DNA of 64,000 nucleotides from Roseospirillum parvum (GCF_900100455.1 NZ_FNCV01000002.1:124001-188000); one strand, 5' to 3'. Shown: positions 8,848 through 18,061, counted from the stretch's first letter. Numbers and translations: made by a program. Notes: a model not told the origin generated them from the letters alone.

Positions 8848-9207
8848 ATGGCCGACGACGAACTGCGACTGAATGAACTGAGCGGCTCCACGCCGCCGTC
8901 GTCCAACACCGGCGACACCACCCTGGAGGAGATGCCCGACGTCCCCGACCGGCCGCGCTCGGCGGCCGACCTGGAGGCGGTCTACGACATCCCGGTCCAG
9001 GTCTCCGCCGTGCTCGGCAAGTCGTCGATGGAGGTCAACCAGCTCCTCAAGCTGGGCCGGGGCGCGGTGGTCGAGCTGGACCGCAAGGTCGGCGAGGCGA
9101 TCGACATCTACGTCAACAACCGGCTGGTCGCCCGGGGCGAGGTGGTGGTGGTCGAGGAGCGCCTGGGCGTGACCATGACCGAAATCATCAAGACCGACCG
9201 CAGCTAA
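8848..9207 (+). CDS. fliN: Flagellar motor switch protein FliN
   Basis: 119 aa. C-ring component that binds CheY-P and the export machinery. The C-terminal SpoA/surface-presentation domain is clear: 'VYDIPVQVSAVLGKSSMEVNQLLKLG', 'VVELDRKVGEAIDIYVNN', 'ARGEVVVVEERLGVTMTEI' (each typical of FliN). The N-terminal 40 residues are acidic and variable, as usual. It lies 12 bases after fliH and 18 bases before the motA-like gene in one operon. Confidence 0.93.
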   Translation: MADDELRLNELSGSTPPSSNTGDTTLEEMPDVPDRPRSAADLEAVYDIPVQVSAVLGKSSMEVNQLLKLGRGAVVELDRKVGEAIDIYVNNRLVARGEVVVVEERLGVTMTEIIKTDRS

Positions 9208-9225
9208 GGGGCACGGGACCGGGCC

Positions 9226-10122
9226 ATGGCCGACAACGGCGACTTCGACATCCCCCCCCTGCCCGAGGGCCTGACCGCCCGTCGGCCGGTCGGCGGCGCC
9301 TCGAACGCCGGCGCGGCGGCGCGCCCGATGAGCCGGGCGGAGCGGCCGATCAGCGATCCGGTCACCCTGTTCGGCATCCTCGGCGCCCTGGTCCTGATGA
9401 TCACGGCGATTGCCCTGGGCGGCTCGCCGCTGGCTTTCCTCGACCTGCCGAGCATCCTGATCGTGCTGGGCGGCACCCTGGCCCTGACCCTGGCCAGCTT
9501 CGGCCTGCCCGAGCTGCTGGCCACCGGGCCGGTGATCTGGCGCACCGCGCTCTATCGCCGCCCCGATCCGGACGAGGCGGCGCGTGGCATGCTGGAGCTG
9601 GCCGAACGGGCCCGCCAGCAGGGGATCCTGAAGCTCCAGGGGCCGACCCTGGAGGCCCTGAAGTCGACCCCCTTCCTGCACAAGGGGATCGGGCTGGTCA
9701 TCGACGGGGTCGAGGAAAGCGAGATCGAGGACATGCTGCACGCCGAGCTGGCGGCCACCGTGGCCGACCGCCGGCAGGCCGCCCAGGTGCTGCGCAAGGG
9801 GGCCGAGGTGGCCCCGGCCATGGGCCTGATCGGCACCCTGATCGGGCTGGTCCAGATGCTCGGCCGGCTGGAGGACCCGAGTACCATCGGCCCGGCCATG
9901 GCGCTGGCCCTGCTGACCACCTTCTACGGCGCCTGTCTGGCCAACCTGGTGCTCGCCCCGCTGGCCAGCAAGCTTGAGTTGAACGCCGCCGACGAGCAAC
10001 TGACCATGAGCCTCCAGCTCATCGGCGTGCTCTCCATCAACCGCCAGGACAACCCGCGCCGCCTGGAGATGCAGGTCAACAGCCTGCTGCCCCCGGGCCG
10101 GCGCATCCAGTTCTTCGACTGA
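9226..10122 (+). CDS. MotA/PomA-family flagellar stator protein
   Basis: 298 aa inner-membrane protein of the proton/sodium channel family (MotA/TolQ/ExbB). Four membrane spans are predicted by eye: about residues 47-66 and 70-92 in the N-terminal half, and about 197-217 and 222-245 in the C-terminal half. The signature 'LRKGAEVAPAMGLIGTLIGLVQML' and 'IGPAMALALLTTFYGACLANLV' are diagnostic (quoted in parts). The cytoplasmic loop contains Arg/Glu residues that contact FliG. The N-terminal 45 residues are an extra hydrophilic extension. No motB partner follows; it must be elsewhere. Confidence 0.85.
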   Translation: MADNGDFDIPPLPEGLTARRPVGGASNAGAAARPMSRAERPISDPVTLFGILGALVLMITAIALGGSPLAFLDLPSILIVLGGTLALTLASFGLPELLATGPVIWRTALYRRPDPDEAARGMLELAERARQQGILKLQGPTLEALKSTPFLHKGIGLVIDGVEESEIEDMLHAELAATVADRRQAAQVLRKGAEVAPAMGLIGTLIGLVQMLGRLEDPSTIGPAMALALLTTFYGACLANLVLAPLASKLELNAADEQLTMSLQLIGVLSINRQDNPRRLEMQVNSLLPPGRRIQFFD

Positions 10123-10175
10123 CCTTTCTTCGGCTGACCTTTCACCACGGACCTTATCGGGAGCACCTCAAGGGC

Positions 10176-11546
10176 ATGCGGCTACTCATCATCGGCAGCC
10201 TGGGCGGACAGATCGGGGCAGCCTCGCGGCTGGCCATGCAGCGTGGCGCCAAGGTGATCCAGGCGGACGACATCGACGGCGGCGTGGACATCCTGCGCCA
10301 CGGCGGGGCCGATCTGGTGATGATCGACGTCACCCTCGATGTCGACCGGCTGATCGGCATGCTCGACGCCGAGCGCATCGCCACCCCGGTGGTCGCCGCC
10401 GGGGTGGGCAGCGACACCCAGGCCGCGGTGCGGGCGATCAAGGCCGGGGCGCGGGAATACGTGCCCCTGCCGCCCGACGCCGAACTGATCGCCGCCATCC
10501 TGGAAGCCGTCACCGCGGACGCCCAGGCGCTGATCCACGCCGACCCGGCGATGGCCAAGCTGCTCGCCATGGCCGAGAAGATCGCGCCCAGCGAGGCCTC
10601 GGTGCTGATCTGCGGTGAATCGGGCACCGGCAAGGAGATGATCGCCCGCCACATCCACCAGAAAAGCCGCCGCGCCGAGCGCGAGATGATCGCCGTCAAC
10701 TGCGCCGCGATCCCCGAGAACCTGCTGGAAAGCGAGCTGTTCGGCCACGAGAAGGGCGCTTTCACCGGGGCCGTGGCGCGCCGCGTCGGCAAGTTCGAGG
10801 AAGCCTCCGGCTCGACCCTTCTGCTCGACGAGATCAGCGAGATGGACCCGCGCCTGCAGGCCAAGCTTTTGCGCGCCATCCAGGAAAGGGTGATCGACCG
10901 GGTCGGCGGCCGCCAGCCGGTGAAGGTGGACGTGCGCCTGATCGCCACCACCAACCGCGACCTGGCCGAGGAGGTGCGCAAGGGCACCTTCCGCGAGGAC
11001 CTCTACTTCCGCCTGAACGTGGTCACCGTGGCCCTGCCGCCGCTGCGCCAGCGCCCGGCCGACATCGACGTGCTGATCCCCCATTTCGTGCGCAAGTACA
11101 GCCAGATGAACGACCTGCCCGAACGCCCGGTCAACGCCCAGGCGCGCGACCTTCTGCGCCGCCACCGCTGGCCCGGCAACGTGCGCGAGCTGGAGAACAC
11201 CCTGCACCGCGCCGTGCTGCTGGCCCAGGGCCCGGAGATCGACCCCGACGCCATCGCCCTGCTCGACGGCCCCTCGGTCCCCGGCGCGACGTCCGACGGC
11301 GACCCCGCCGCCCTGGCCGGCACCGGCACCGCCGGGCTGGTCGGCCGCACGGTGGCCGATGTCGAACGCGACCTGATCCTGGAGACCCTGGGCCACACCC
11401 TGGGCAACCGCACCCACGCCGCCAACATCCTGGGCATTTCCATCCGCACCCTGCGCAACAAGCTGCGCCAGTACGGCGACGAGGGCCTGAGCGTGCCGCC
11501 GCCCCCGGGCGAGGCCCGCCCGGCCCCCGGACCGACGAGAGGCTAG
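10176..11546 (+). CDS. flbD: Sigma-54-dependent flagellar regulator FlbD
   Basis: 456 aa activator of sigma-54 flagellar promoters. Residues 1-120 form a receiver-like domain, opening MRLLIIGSLGGQIGAA as in FlbD. The acidic pair near the N-terminus is absent, the usual Lys is missing (YVPLP), and only the Asp in 'VMIDVTLD' remains. The AAA+ domain has Walker A GESGTGKE, the sigma-54 contact loop GAFTGA and Walker B-like 'LLLDEISEM'. The C-terminal Fis-type helix-turn-helix is 'NRTHAANILGISIRTLRNKL'. In Caulobacter, FlbD works with FliX; no fliX is seen here. Confidence 0.9.
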   Translation: MRLLIIGSLGGQIGAASRLAMQRGAKVIQADDIDGGVDILRHGGADLVMIDVTLDVDRLIGMLDAERIATPVVAAGVGSDTQAAVRAIKAGAREYVPLPPDAELIAAILEAVTADAQALIHADPAMAKLLAMAEKIAPSEASVLICGESGTGKEMIARHIHQKSRRAEREMIAVNCAAIPENLLESELFGHEKGAFTGAVARRVGKFEEASGSTLLLDEISEMDPRLQAKLLRAIQERVIDRVGGRQPVKVDVRLIATTNRDLAEEVRKGTFREDLYFRLNVVTVALPPLRQRPADIDVLIPHFVRKYSQMNDLPERPVNAQARDLLRRHRWPGNVRELENTLHRAVLLAQGPEIDPDAIALLDGPSVPGATSDGDPAALAGTGTAGLVGRTVADVERDLILETLGHTLGNRTHAANILGISIRTLRNKLRQYGDEGLSVPPPPGEARPAPGPTRG

Positions 11547-11552
11547 GCGGCG

Positions 11553-13694
11553 ATGGCCGACGATCCTTCCAGCGGCGGCGCCTCGCCCGACACCGACACG
11601 GCGGCCGGCGGCTTCGACTTCCAGGCCTTCGGCAAGCGGGCCCAGGACGCCCTGAAGCGCGGCGATCTGGGCTTCGCGGCGGCGATCATCGCCGTTCTCG
11701 CGGTGCTCATCCTGCCCATGCCGGCGTGGCTGCTGGACATCATGCTGGCCATGTCGCTGACCTTCTCGGTGCTGGTCCTGATGACGGTGATCTTCATCAG
11801 CCGGGCGGTGGAGTTCAACGCCTTCCCGGTGGTGCTGCTCATCGCCACCCTGCTTCGGCTGTCGCTGAACCTCGCCTCGACCCGCCTGATCCTGGCCGAG
11901 GGGCACCAGGGGACCGACGCCGCCGGTCAGGTCATCGAGGCCTTCGGCGGCTTCATCATGGGCGGCAACTTCGTCATCGGGGTGATCGTCTTCGCCATCC
12001 TGGTGCTGGTCAACTTCATGGTCATCACCAAGGGCGCGACCCGCATCGCCGAGGTCACCGCCCGCTTCACCCTGGACGCCCTGCCCGGCAAGCAGATGGC
12101 CATCGACGCCGACCTCTCGACCGGCCTGATCGACGAACCGGAAGCCCGCCGCCGGCGCCTGGAGCTGCAGAACGAAAGCGACTTCTTCGGGGCCATGGAC
12201 GGTGCCTCGAAGTTCGTGCGCGGCGACGCCGTGGCCGGCATCATCATCACCGCCATCAACATCGTCGGCGGCATGATCATCGGCATGGTGCAGAACGACC
12301 TGACCTTCGCCGAGGCCGCCAACACCTATACCCGCCTCACCGTCGGCGACGGTCTGGTCAGCCAGATCCCGGCCCTCATCGTCTCGGTCGGGGCCGGCCT
12401 GATGGTCTCGAAAAGCGGCCTGACCGAGGCCACCGACACCGCCCTGGTCGGCCAGTTCACCAACTACCCAAAGGCCCTGGGCATGAGCTCGGGGATGGCC
12501 CTGCTGCTCGCCCTGGTGCCCGGCACGCCGTTCCTGCCCTTCGTCCTGCTGGCCGGGGTGACCGGCACCGCCGCCTGGTACGCCGGGCGTCAGCAGGATC
12601 GGGTCAAGGCCGCCGCCGACGCCGAGGCGGTCGAACTGGAACGCCAACAGATCCCGATCACCGAGGAGCCGATCAGCGCCGCCCTGAAGATCGATCTGGT
12701 CCGCCTGGAGCTGGGCTACGGCCTGCTGCCCATGATCAACGACACCAACACCCGGCTGACCGACCAGATCAAGGCGCTGCGCCGCGCCCTGGCCCAGGAC
12801 ATGGGCTTCGTCATGCCCTCGGTGCGCATCCAGGACAACATGCAGCTTCCCGCCAACGCCTATGCCATCCACATCAAGGACGTCGAGGCCGGGCGCGGCG
12901 ACCTGAGGCCGGCCATGCTGCTGGTCATGGACCCGCGCGGCGAGGACATCACCCTGCCCGGCGAGCGCACCCGGGAACCCACCTTCGGCCTGCCCGCCGT
13001 GTGGATCGACCCGGCGGCGCGCGAGGAGGCGCTGTTCCGGGGCTACACCGTGGTCGACCCGCCGACCGTCATCACCACCCACCTGACCGAGGTGGTGCGC
13101 GACAACATGCAGGAGCTTCTGTCCTACGCCGAAACCCAGAAGCTGCTCGACGAGTTGGACAAGGACCAGCAGAAGCTGATCGCCGACATGGTGCCGGCGC
13201 AGATCACCGTCAGCGGCATCCAGCGGGTGCTCCAGAACCTGCTCGCCGAGCGCATCTCCATCCGCGACCTGCCGACCATCCTGGAAGGCATCTCCGAGGC
13301 CTGCGGCATGACCCGCAACATCATGCTGATCACCGAGCACGTGCGCGGCCGGCTGTCGCGCCAGCTCTCCGACGCGGCGGCCGACGACGAGGACATCGTG
13401 CCCCTGGTCACCCTGACCCCGGAGTGGGAACAGGCCTTCGCCGAAAGCCTGATCGGCCAGGGCGAGGAACGCCAGTTGGCCATGGCGCCGTCGAAGCTGC
13501 AGGAATTCATCGTCGCCGTGCGCCAGACCTTCGAGCGCTTCGCCATGCAGGGCGAGACGCCGGTGCTGCTCACCTCGCCCTCCATCCGCCCCTACGTGCG
13601 CTCGATCGTCGAGCGCTTCCGGCCGATGACCGTGGTCATGTCGCAAAACGAGATCCACCCCAAGGCCCGCATCAAGACCCTGGGGCAGATCTGA
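11553..13694 (+). CDS. flhA: Flagellar export gate protein FlhA
   Basis: 713 aa, typical length. Membrane part of the type III export gate. The first 340 residues hold about eight transmembrane helices, starting with 'LGFAAAIIAVLAVLILPMP'. The FHIPEP-family signature 'RLSLNLASTRLIL' and the 'GDAVAGIIITAINIVGG' stretch are present. The C-terminal half is the cytoplasmic substrate/chaperone-docking domain ('DPPTVITTHLTEVVR', 'PTILEGISEAC'). It starts 6 bases after flbD, within the operon. Confidence 0.95.
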   Translation: MADDPSSGGASPDTDTAAGGFDFQAFGKRAQDALKRGDLGFAAAIIAVLAVLILPMPAWLLDIMLAMSLTFSVLVLMTVIFISRAVEFNAFPVVLLIATLLRLSLNLASTRLILAEGHQGTDAAGQVIEAFGGFIMGGNFVIGVIVFAILVLVNFMVITKGATRIAEVTARFTLDALPGKQMAIDADLSTGLIDEPEARRRRLELQNESDFFGAMDGASKFVRGDAVAGIIITAINIVGGMIIGMVQNDLTFAEAANTYTRLTVGDGLVSQIPALIVSVGAGLMVSKSGLTEATDTALVGQFTNYPKALGMSSGMALLLALVPGTPFLPFVLLAGVTGTAAWYAGRQQDRVKAAADAEAVELERQQIPITEEPISAALKIDLVRLELGYGLLPMINDTNTRLTDQIKALRRALAQDMGFVMPSVRIQDNMQLPANAYAIHIKDVEAGRGDLRPAMLLVMDPRGEDITLPGERTREPTFGLPAVWIDPAAREEALFRGYTVVDPPTVITTHLTEVVRDNMQELLSYAETQKLLDELDKDQQKLIADMVPAQITVSGIQRVLQNLLAERISIRDLPTILEGISEACGMTRNIMLITEHVRGRLSRQLSDAAADDEDIVPLVTLTPEWEQAFAESLIGQGEERQLAMAPSKLQEFIVAVRQTFERFAMQGETPVLLTSPSIRPYVRSIVERFRPMTVVMSQNEIHPKARIKTLGQI

Positions 13695-13736
13695 TGACCC
13701 GGCACCCCCCCACGCGGCCCGGCGGAGGCCTCGAAC

Positions 13737-15137
13737 ATGCGGCTTAAATGCTTCACCGCCGACAGCATGACCGCCGCCATGGCCCAGGTGCGGGCCGAGC
13801 TGGGCGACGACGCCATCATCGTCTCGACCCAGCGCATGGCCGAGGGCCAGGGGGTGCGCATCACCGCCGCCCTGGAGGAAAGCGCCATCGAGGCCGACCT
13901 CGAGCCGCCCCCCAGCGGCCAGGCCCCGTCGCTGGCCGCCCGCCTGGCCGAGGAGCTGGAGTACCACCGCCTGCCCGAGGACCTGGCGGCCCGCCTGATG
14001 AGCCGCGCCGTCAGCGGCCCCGGCGGCAGCGCCGCCGACCTGCTGGCCGGGGCCCTGGACGGCCTGTTCACCTTCGCCCCGCTGCCCGAGCGGGCCGCCC
14101 CGCGCGCCTTCATGGTGATCGGCCCGCCGGCCTCGGGCAAGACCATCACGGTGGCCAAGCTGGCCGCCCGGGGGCGCATCGCCAACCGCTCGGTGGCGGT
14201 GATCAGCGCCGACGTCATCCGCGCCGGGGCGCTCGGCCAGTTGTCGGCCTTCACCGACATCCTGGGCATCGAGCTGGGCCGCGCCCGGGGACCGCAAAGC
14301 CTGGCCGCCCGGCTGCGCGACAGCAAGGGCGGCGACGGCCAGCGGGCGGCCGATCTGGTGTTCATCGACAGCCCCGGCATCAACCCCTTCAACGATCAGG
14401 ATCTCGACTATCTGGCCGCCCTGCTGGGGGCCGCCGAGGTGGAGCCGGTGCTCACCCTGGCGGCCGGCGGCGACCCGCTGGAAATGGCCGAGATGGCCGA
14501 GGTCTTCGCCGGCCTGGGCGCCACCCGGCTGCTCCCCACCCGGCTCGACCTGACGCGCCGCCTGGGCGGCGTGCTGGCCGCCGCCGACGCCGCCGGCCTG
14601 AGCTTCTGCAACGTCTCGGCCAGCCCCCACGTGGCCAGCGGCCTGAGCCCGCTGAGCGCCGACGTGCTGGCCCGCCTGCTGCTGCCGCCGGAGCTGGCCG
14701 AGGCGCGGGCGCCCGCCATCGCCGAGGCGCCGCCGTCCGCGACGCCCGCCCCCGGCCGCGCCGACCCCAACACCAAGGCGCTGGCCGAGTCCCTGGCCGA
14801 GAAGTTCGCCCGCACCTTTGCCGAGACCCCCGCCGAGACTCCCGCCGAGCCCCCCGCCGAGCCCCCCGCCGAACTGGCGGCAAGCCCGCCCGCCGCGCCG
14901 AACCGCACGCCAACCCGCCGGGCCCAGCCGACCAACGACCAGGACGACTGGATCGCCGCCCTGAACGACGACGCCCCGCGCCCGCTGTTCGGCCCGGCCG
15001 GGCGCACCGCCGAAGCCGCCGCCGCCAGCCCCACCACCGCCGATGTGGCCCCCGATCCGGCCCCCGATCCGGCCCCCGATCGGGCTGCCGAGCGGCGCGC
15101 CGCGGCGCGCAACCGGCGCATCGACAACGACCCGTGA
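13737..15137 (+). CDS. flhF: SRP-type GTPase FlhF with a long disordered C-terminal tail
   Basis: 466 aa. FlhF is an SRP-family GTPase that sets flagellum number and position. It begins with the family start MRLKCFTADSMTAAMAQV and 'LGDDAIIVSTQR'. The NG domain has P-loop GPPASGKTITVAKLAARG near residue 128, 'VISADVIRAGALGQL' and 'DLVFIDSPGIN' (DxxG region). The G4-type element is unusual ('LLPTRLDLTRRLGG'). After about residue 322 comes a 145-residue tail of Pro/Ala/Glu repeats (ETPAETPAEPPAEPPAE) and Asp-Pro-Ala repeats, not part of the usual FlhF fold. Confidence 0.88.
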   Translation: MRLKCFTADSMTAAMAQVRAELGDDAIIVSTQRMAEGQGVRITAALEESAIEADLEPPPSGQAPSLAARLAEELEYHRLPEDLAARLMSRAVSGPGGSAADLLAGALDGLFTFAPLPERAAPRAFMVIGPPASGKTITVAKLAARGRIANRSVAVISADVIRAGALGQLSAFTDILGIELGRARGPQSLAARLRDSKGGDGQRAADLVFIDSPGINPFNDQDLDYLAALLGAAEVEPVLTLAAGGDPLEMAEMAEVFAGLGATRLLPTRLDLTRRLGGVLAAADAAGLSFCNVSASPHVASGLSPLSADVLARLLLPPELAEARAPAIAEAPPSATPAPGRADPNTKALAESLAEKFARTFAETPAETPAEPPAEPPAELAASPPAAPNRTPTRRAQPTNDQDDWIAALNDDAPRPLFGPAGRTAEAAAASPTTADVAPDPAPDPAPDRAAERRAAARNRRIDNDP

Positions 15138-15240
15138 CGCCCCCGCCCACCACCCGTGACGACCACCGCCCGCCTTTCCCGCCCGCCACCACCCGCCCGC
15201 CCGTGACGCCCCCGCCACCCACCCTCAAGGAACCCTGTGG

Positions 15241-16080
15241 ATGACCCAGCCTCCCGTCACCCCGCCGTCCCTGGCACCGCGCCCGGTCGCCCCGGCCAGC
15301 CCCGCCCGCTCCGGCCCGGGCGGGCTGCCCAACGTGCTGGCCGTGGCCTCGGGCAAGGGCGGCGTGGGCAAGACCTGGTTCGCCATCACCCTGAGCCACG
15401 CCCTGACCCGCCTCGGTCAGCGGGTGCTGCTGTTCGACGGCGACCTGGGGCTGGCCAACGTGGACATCCAGCTCGGCCTGATGCCCCGCCACGACCTGGG
15501 CAACGTGATCGCCGGCCGGCTGACCCTCAACCAGGCCGCGCTGCGCTACGAGGCCGGCGGCTTTGATGTCGTCGCCGGGCGCTCCGGCTCGGGCAGTCTG
15601 GCCAACGTGCCGCCGTCGCGCCTGCAGCTTTTGATGGGCGACCTGGAAACCATGGCCAATCCCTACGACAAGGTGCTGATCGACCTCGGCGCCGGGGTCG
15701 AGCGGCCGGTGCGGCTGCTCGCCGCCCAGGCCTCGACCATCCTGGTCGTCACCACCGACGAGCCGACCGCGCTGACCGACGCCTACGCCTTCATCAAGGT
15801 CACCGCCCACCAGCGCCCGGGGGTCGACATGCGGGTGGTCATCAACTCCGCCAACTCGACCCGCGAGGGCGAGCGCACCTACCAGACCCTGCTCAAGGCC
15901 TGCCAGGGCTTCCTCAAGATCAGCCCGCCGCTGGCCGGCATCATCCGCCGCGACGCCCGGGTCCGCGAGGCCATCCGCAACCAGACCTCGATCCTCATCC
16001 GCTCGCCCAACGCCGAGGCCGCCGCCGACGTCGAGGCGATCGCCAGCCGCCTGCTCCAGCCGGCGGCGCGGCAGGGCTGA
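15241..16080 (+). CDS. flhG: MinD-like ATPase FlhG/FleN
   Basis: 279 aa. Partner and antagonist of FlhF that limits flagellum number. The deviant Walker A GKGGVGKT is at residues 38-45, followed by 'RVLLFDGDLGLANVDIQLGL' and 'DLGNVIAGRLTLNQA', which are FlhG/FleN hallmarks. 'DKVLIDLGAGV' replaces Walker B and 'VVTTDEPTALTDAYAFIK' is conserved. The first 28 residues are a Pro/Ala-rich leader. The 100 bases between flhF and flhG contain short repeated CGTGACGCCCCCGCC-like blocks but no gene. Confidence 0.92.
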   Translation: MTQPPVTPPSLAPRPVAPASPARSGPGGLPNVLAVASGKGGVGKTWFAITLSHALTRLGQRVLLFDGDLGLANVDIQLGLMPRHDLGNVIAGRLTLNQAALRYEAGGFDVVAGRSGSGSLANVPPSRLQLLMGDLETMANPYDKVLIDLGAGVERPVRLLAAQASTILVVTTDEPTALTDAYAFIKVTAHQRPGVDMRVVINSANSTREGERTYQTLLKACQGFLKISPPLAGIIRRDARVREAIRNQTSILIRSPNAEAAADVEAIASRLLQPAARQG

Positions 16081-16117
16081 GCGCCGCCCGCCGGCGACCC
16101 ATCACAAGGGGGCGACC

Positions 16118-17818
16118 ATGTCGACGCCGGTGCCACCCGTTCCGCCGCCTGCCACCCCAAGCGCCACGCCGGCGCCGCCGGTGGTCATCCTCAGCGCCGC
16201 GCCGCCGGCGCTCGCCGCGTTGCCCAGCCAGGGGCTGGTCGAGCTGCTGGTCAGTGGCGGCGGCAGCCCCGCCACCCTGGCCGGCCCGGGCGGCCCCCTC
16301 AGCCTGACCAGTCCGCTGCCGCTGCCCGAAGGCAGCACCGTCACCCTGCGCCTGGGACCGCAAACCGGCACTGGCACGCCCGAGATGGGCCAGCGCGGCG
16401 CCCGGCTGATCGCCGTGGATGGCCGCCCGCCCGGCGCCCCGCCGGGCACCCCACCCGCCGGCCCCCCGGGCACCCCTCCCGGCAACCTCGCCGGAGGCCC
16501 GCCGGGCACACCTCCGGGCGGCGCCTCGGCGGCTGCCGGGGCGCGGGCCGGCGCGGTCAGCCTGACCACCGGTCCGGGCCCCCTGCTGACCGCCACCGTG
16601 CTCCAGGCCCCCGGCCTTTCCCCGCCCACCGGCACCGCTTCCGGGCCGTTGACCCAACCGCTCCCCGGGGGCACCAGCCTCGGGGTGCGGATCGCCGCGA
16701 TCAGTCCGCCCACGCCGGGCGGCGCGGCCACCGCGGGAAGCGCCCCCATCCCAGGCGCCGGCACGCCCAGCCCGACGCCGGGCACACCCCCGATCCCCCC
16801 CGGCGCCCCCCCCGCGACATCCCAGCCGCCGAGCCAACCAGCGCCGCGCCCCGCCACCCCGCTGCAGGCCGGCGCCCCCACAGGCGTCCCCACCCCACCC
16901 CCGGCTTCCCCCGCCGCCCCGCAAAGCTTCAGCCCGCCGCTGATCCTGAGCGGTCAGGTGGCGCCCAACACCAGCGCCGGCCAACCGCTGATCCAGACCC
17001 CGGCCGGCCTGCTCGCCGTCCAGGTTCCTCCCGGCACCGACCTGCCGCCGGGCAGCCGGGTCGGCCTGGAGGTCGCGAGCCTCACCCCGCCCCGCCCGGC
17101 CGCGCCCACCGTCCCCCCGACCCCCATCCTCTCCCAACCCGGGCCGGGCTGGCCGGCGCTCGATCAGGCCCTGGAGCTGCTCGCCCGCAACGATCCGCCG
17201 GCGGCCCGCCAACTGGCCGAAAGCCTGCCCCGCGACGGTCCCCGCCTGCTTGCCGCCTCGGTCGGCTTCATGGGCGCCCTGCGCGCCGCCGACGGCCGCC
17301 CCTGGCCGGGCGGCGATGCCGGCCGCGCCCTGGCCAACGCCGGCCCAAAGGGCGGTGAGCTGGCCCGCCGGCTGACCTCCGACCTGAAGGAAATGGCCGG
17401 CCGGCGCGGCGAGGCCCTGGGCAGCGAATGGCGCACCCTGACCCTGCCCTTCGCCGATGGCGCCGAGATCAGCCGCATCCGCATGGTGGTCCGCCGCTCG
17501 CCCGACCCGGAGGACGAGGACTCCCCGCCCGGACGCCGCAAGGGCGGCACCCGCTTCGTCATCGACCTTGAACTGAGCAACCTGGGGGCGCTGCAACTGG
17601 ACGGCCTCTATACCCCGGTCGACAAACGCCTCGATCTGATCCTGCGCAGCCGCCACCGCCTGCCCGACGACATGCGTGCCGAGCTGCTGTACCGCTTCAC
17701 CGAAAGCAGCGAAGCCATCGGCCTCAACGCCAGCCTGACCCTGCAGATCACCCAACACTTCGTCACCCCGGAGGCGTTGACCTCCCAAGACTCCCACGGC
17801 GCCGGCACCGTGGTCTGA
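16118..17818 (+). CDS. Putative flagellar hook-length control (FliK-like) protein, Pro/Gly-rich
   Basis: 566 aa, last gene of the flagellar operon. Residues 1-330 are very rich in Pro, Gly, Thr and Ala (for example PPGTPPAGPPGTPPG), with little predicted fold. The C-terminal 190 residues are ordered: 'EWRTLTLPFADGAEISRIRM', 'GTRFVIDLELSNLGALQLDG', 'LDLILRSRHRLPDDMRAEL'. This resembles the FliK C-terminal domain in layout (beta strands, helical end) and FliK also has a long Pro-rich ruler region. The assignment rests on position, composition and this weak resemblance. It could be an operon-specific protein of unknown role. Confidence 0.55.
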   Translation: MSTPVPPVPPPATPSATPAPPVVILSAAPPALAALPSQGLVELLVSGGGSPATLAGPGGPLSLTSPLPLPEGSTVTLRLGPQTGTGTPEMGQRGARLIAVDGRPPGAPPGTPPAGPPGTPPGNLAGGPPGTPPGGASAAAGARAGAVSLTTGPGPLLTATVLQAPGLSPPTGTASGPLTQPLPGGTSLGVRIAAISPPTPGGAATAGSAPIPGAGTPSPTPGTPPIPPGAPPATSQPPSQPAPRPATPLQAGAPTGVPTPPPASPAAPQSFSPPLILSGQVAPNTSAGQPLIQTPAGLLAVQVPPGTDLPPGSRVGLEVASLTPPRPAAPTVPPTPILSQPGPGWPALDQALELLARNDPPAARQLAESLPRDGPRLLAASVGFMGALRAADGRPWPGGDAGRALANAGPKGGELARRLTSDLKEMAGRRGEALGSEWRTLTLPFADGAEISRIRMVVRRSPDPEDEDSPPGRRKGGTRFVIDLELSNLGALQLDGLYTPVDKRLDLILRSRHRLPDDMRAELLYRFTESSEAIGLNASLTLQITQHFVTPEALTSQDSHGAGTVV

Positions 17819-17820
17819 GG

Positions 17821-17988
17821 GCAAAGGGGCGCTGCCCCTTGAACCCCGCCGGGGGACCCAGGGGGGCCCCCCGGACCCCCTCCGGTCGTTGGCGTGGAAC
17901 GCAACCGCCGAGACAGAGCAGGCAATGGCGGGGGTCTGGGGGACCCCCAGGGTCCCCCAGCGGGGGCAAGGGGGCAGCGCCCCCTTTT
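17821..17988. repeat. Composite palindromic element, copy B (central hairpin missing)
   Basis: 168 bp between two genes pointing the same way. The outer hairpin (GGGGC-GCT-GCCCC) and left arm (GGGGG...GGGCCCCCC) are present, as are a right arm (CTGGGGGACCC/GGGTCCCCCAG) and outer right hairpin (GGGGGC-AGC-GCCCCC). The A4/T4 central terminator stem found in the other four copies is replaced by about 45 bases without a strong hairpin (about 17887-17930). Confidence 0.75.
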
Positions 17989-18061
17989 CACCGCACGGTG
18001 GACGCGCCCCCCCTGGCCGGTGTTTGATCGGGCCGACGCGGATACTGGGGAGATCGGTTCG

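Noticed and set aside
10182-15218. A 1678-codon open frame on the minus strand opposite flbD-flhA-flhF
   Set aside because: It is antisense to three clearly conserved flagellar genes; its composition is Gly/Gln/Arg/His-rich, as produced by reading high-GC codons backwards.
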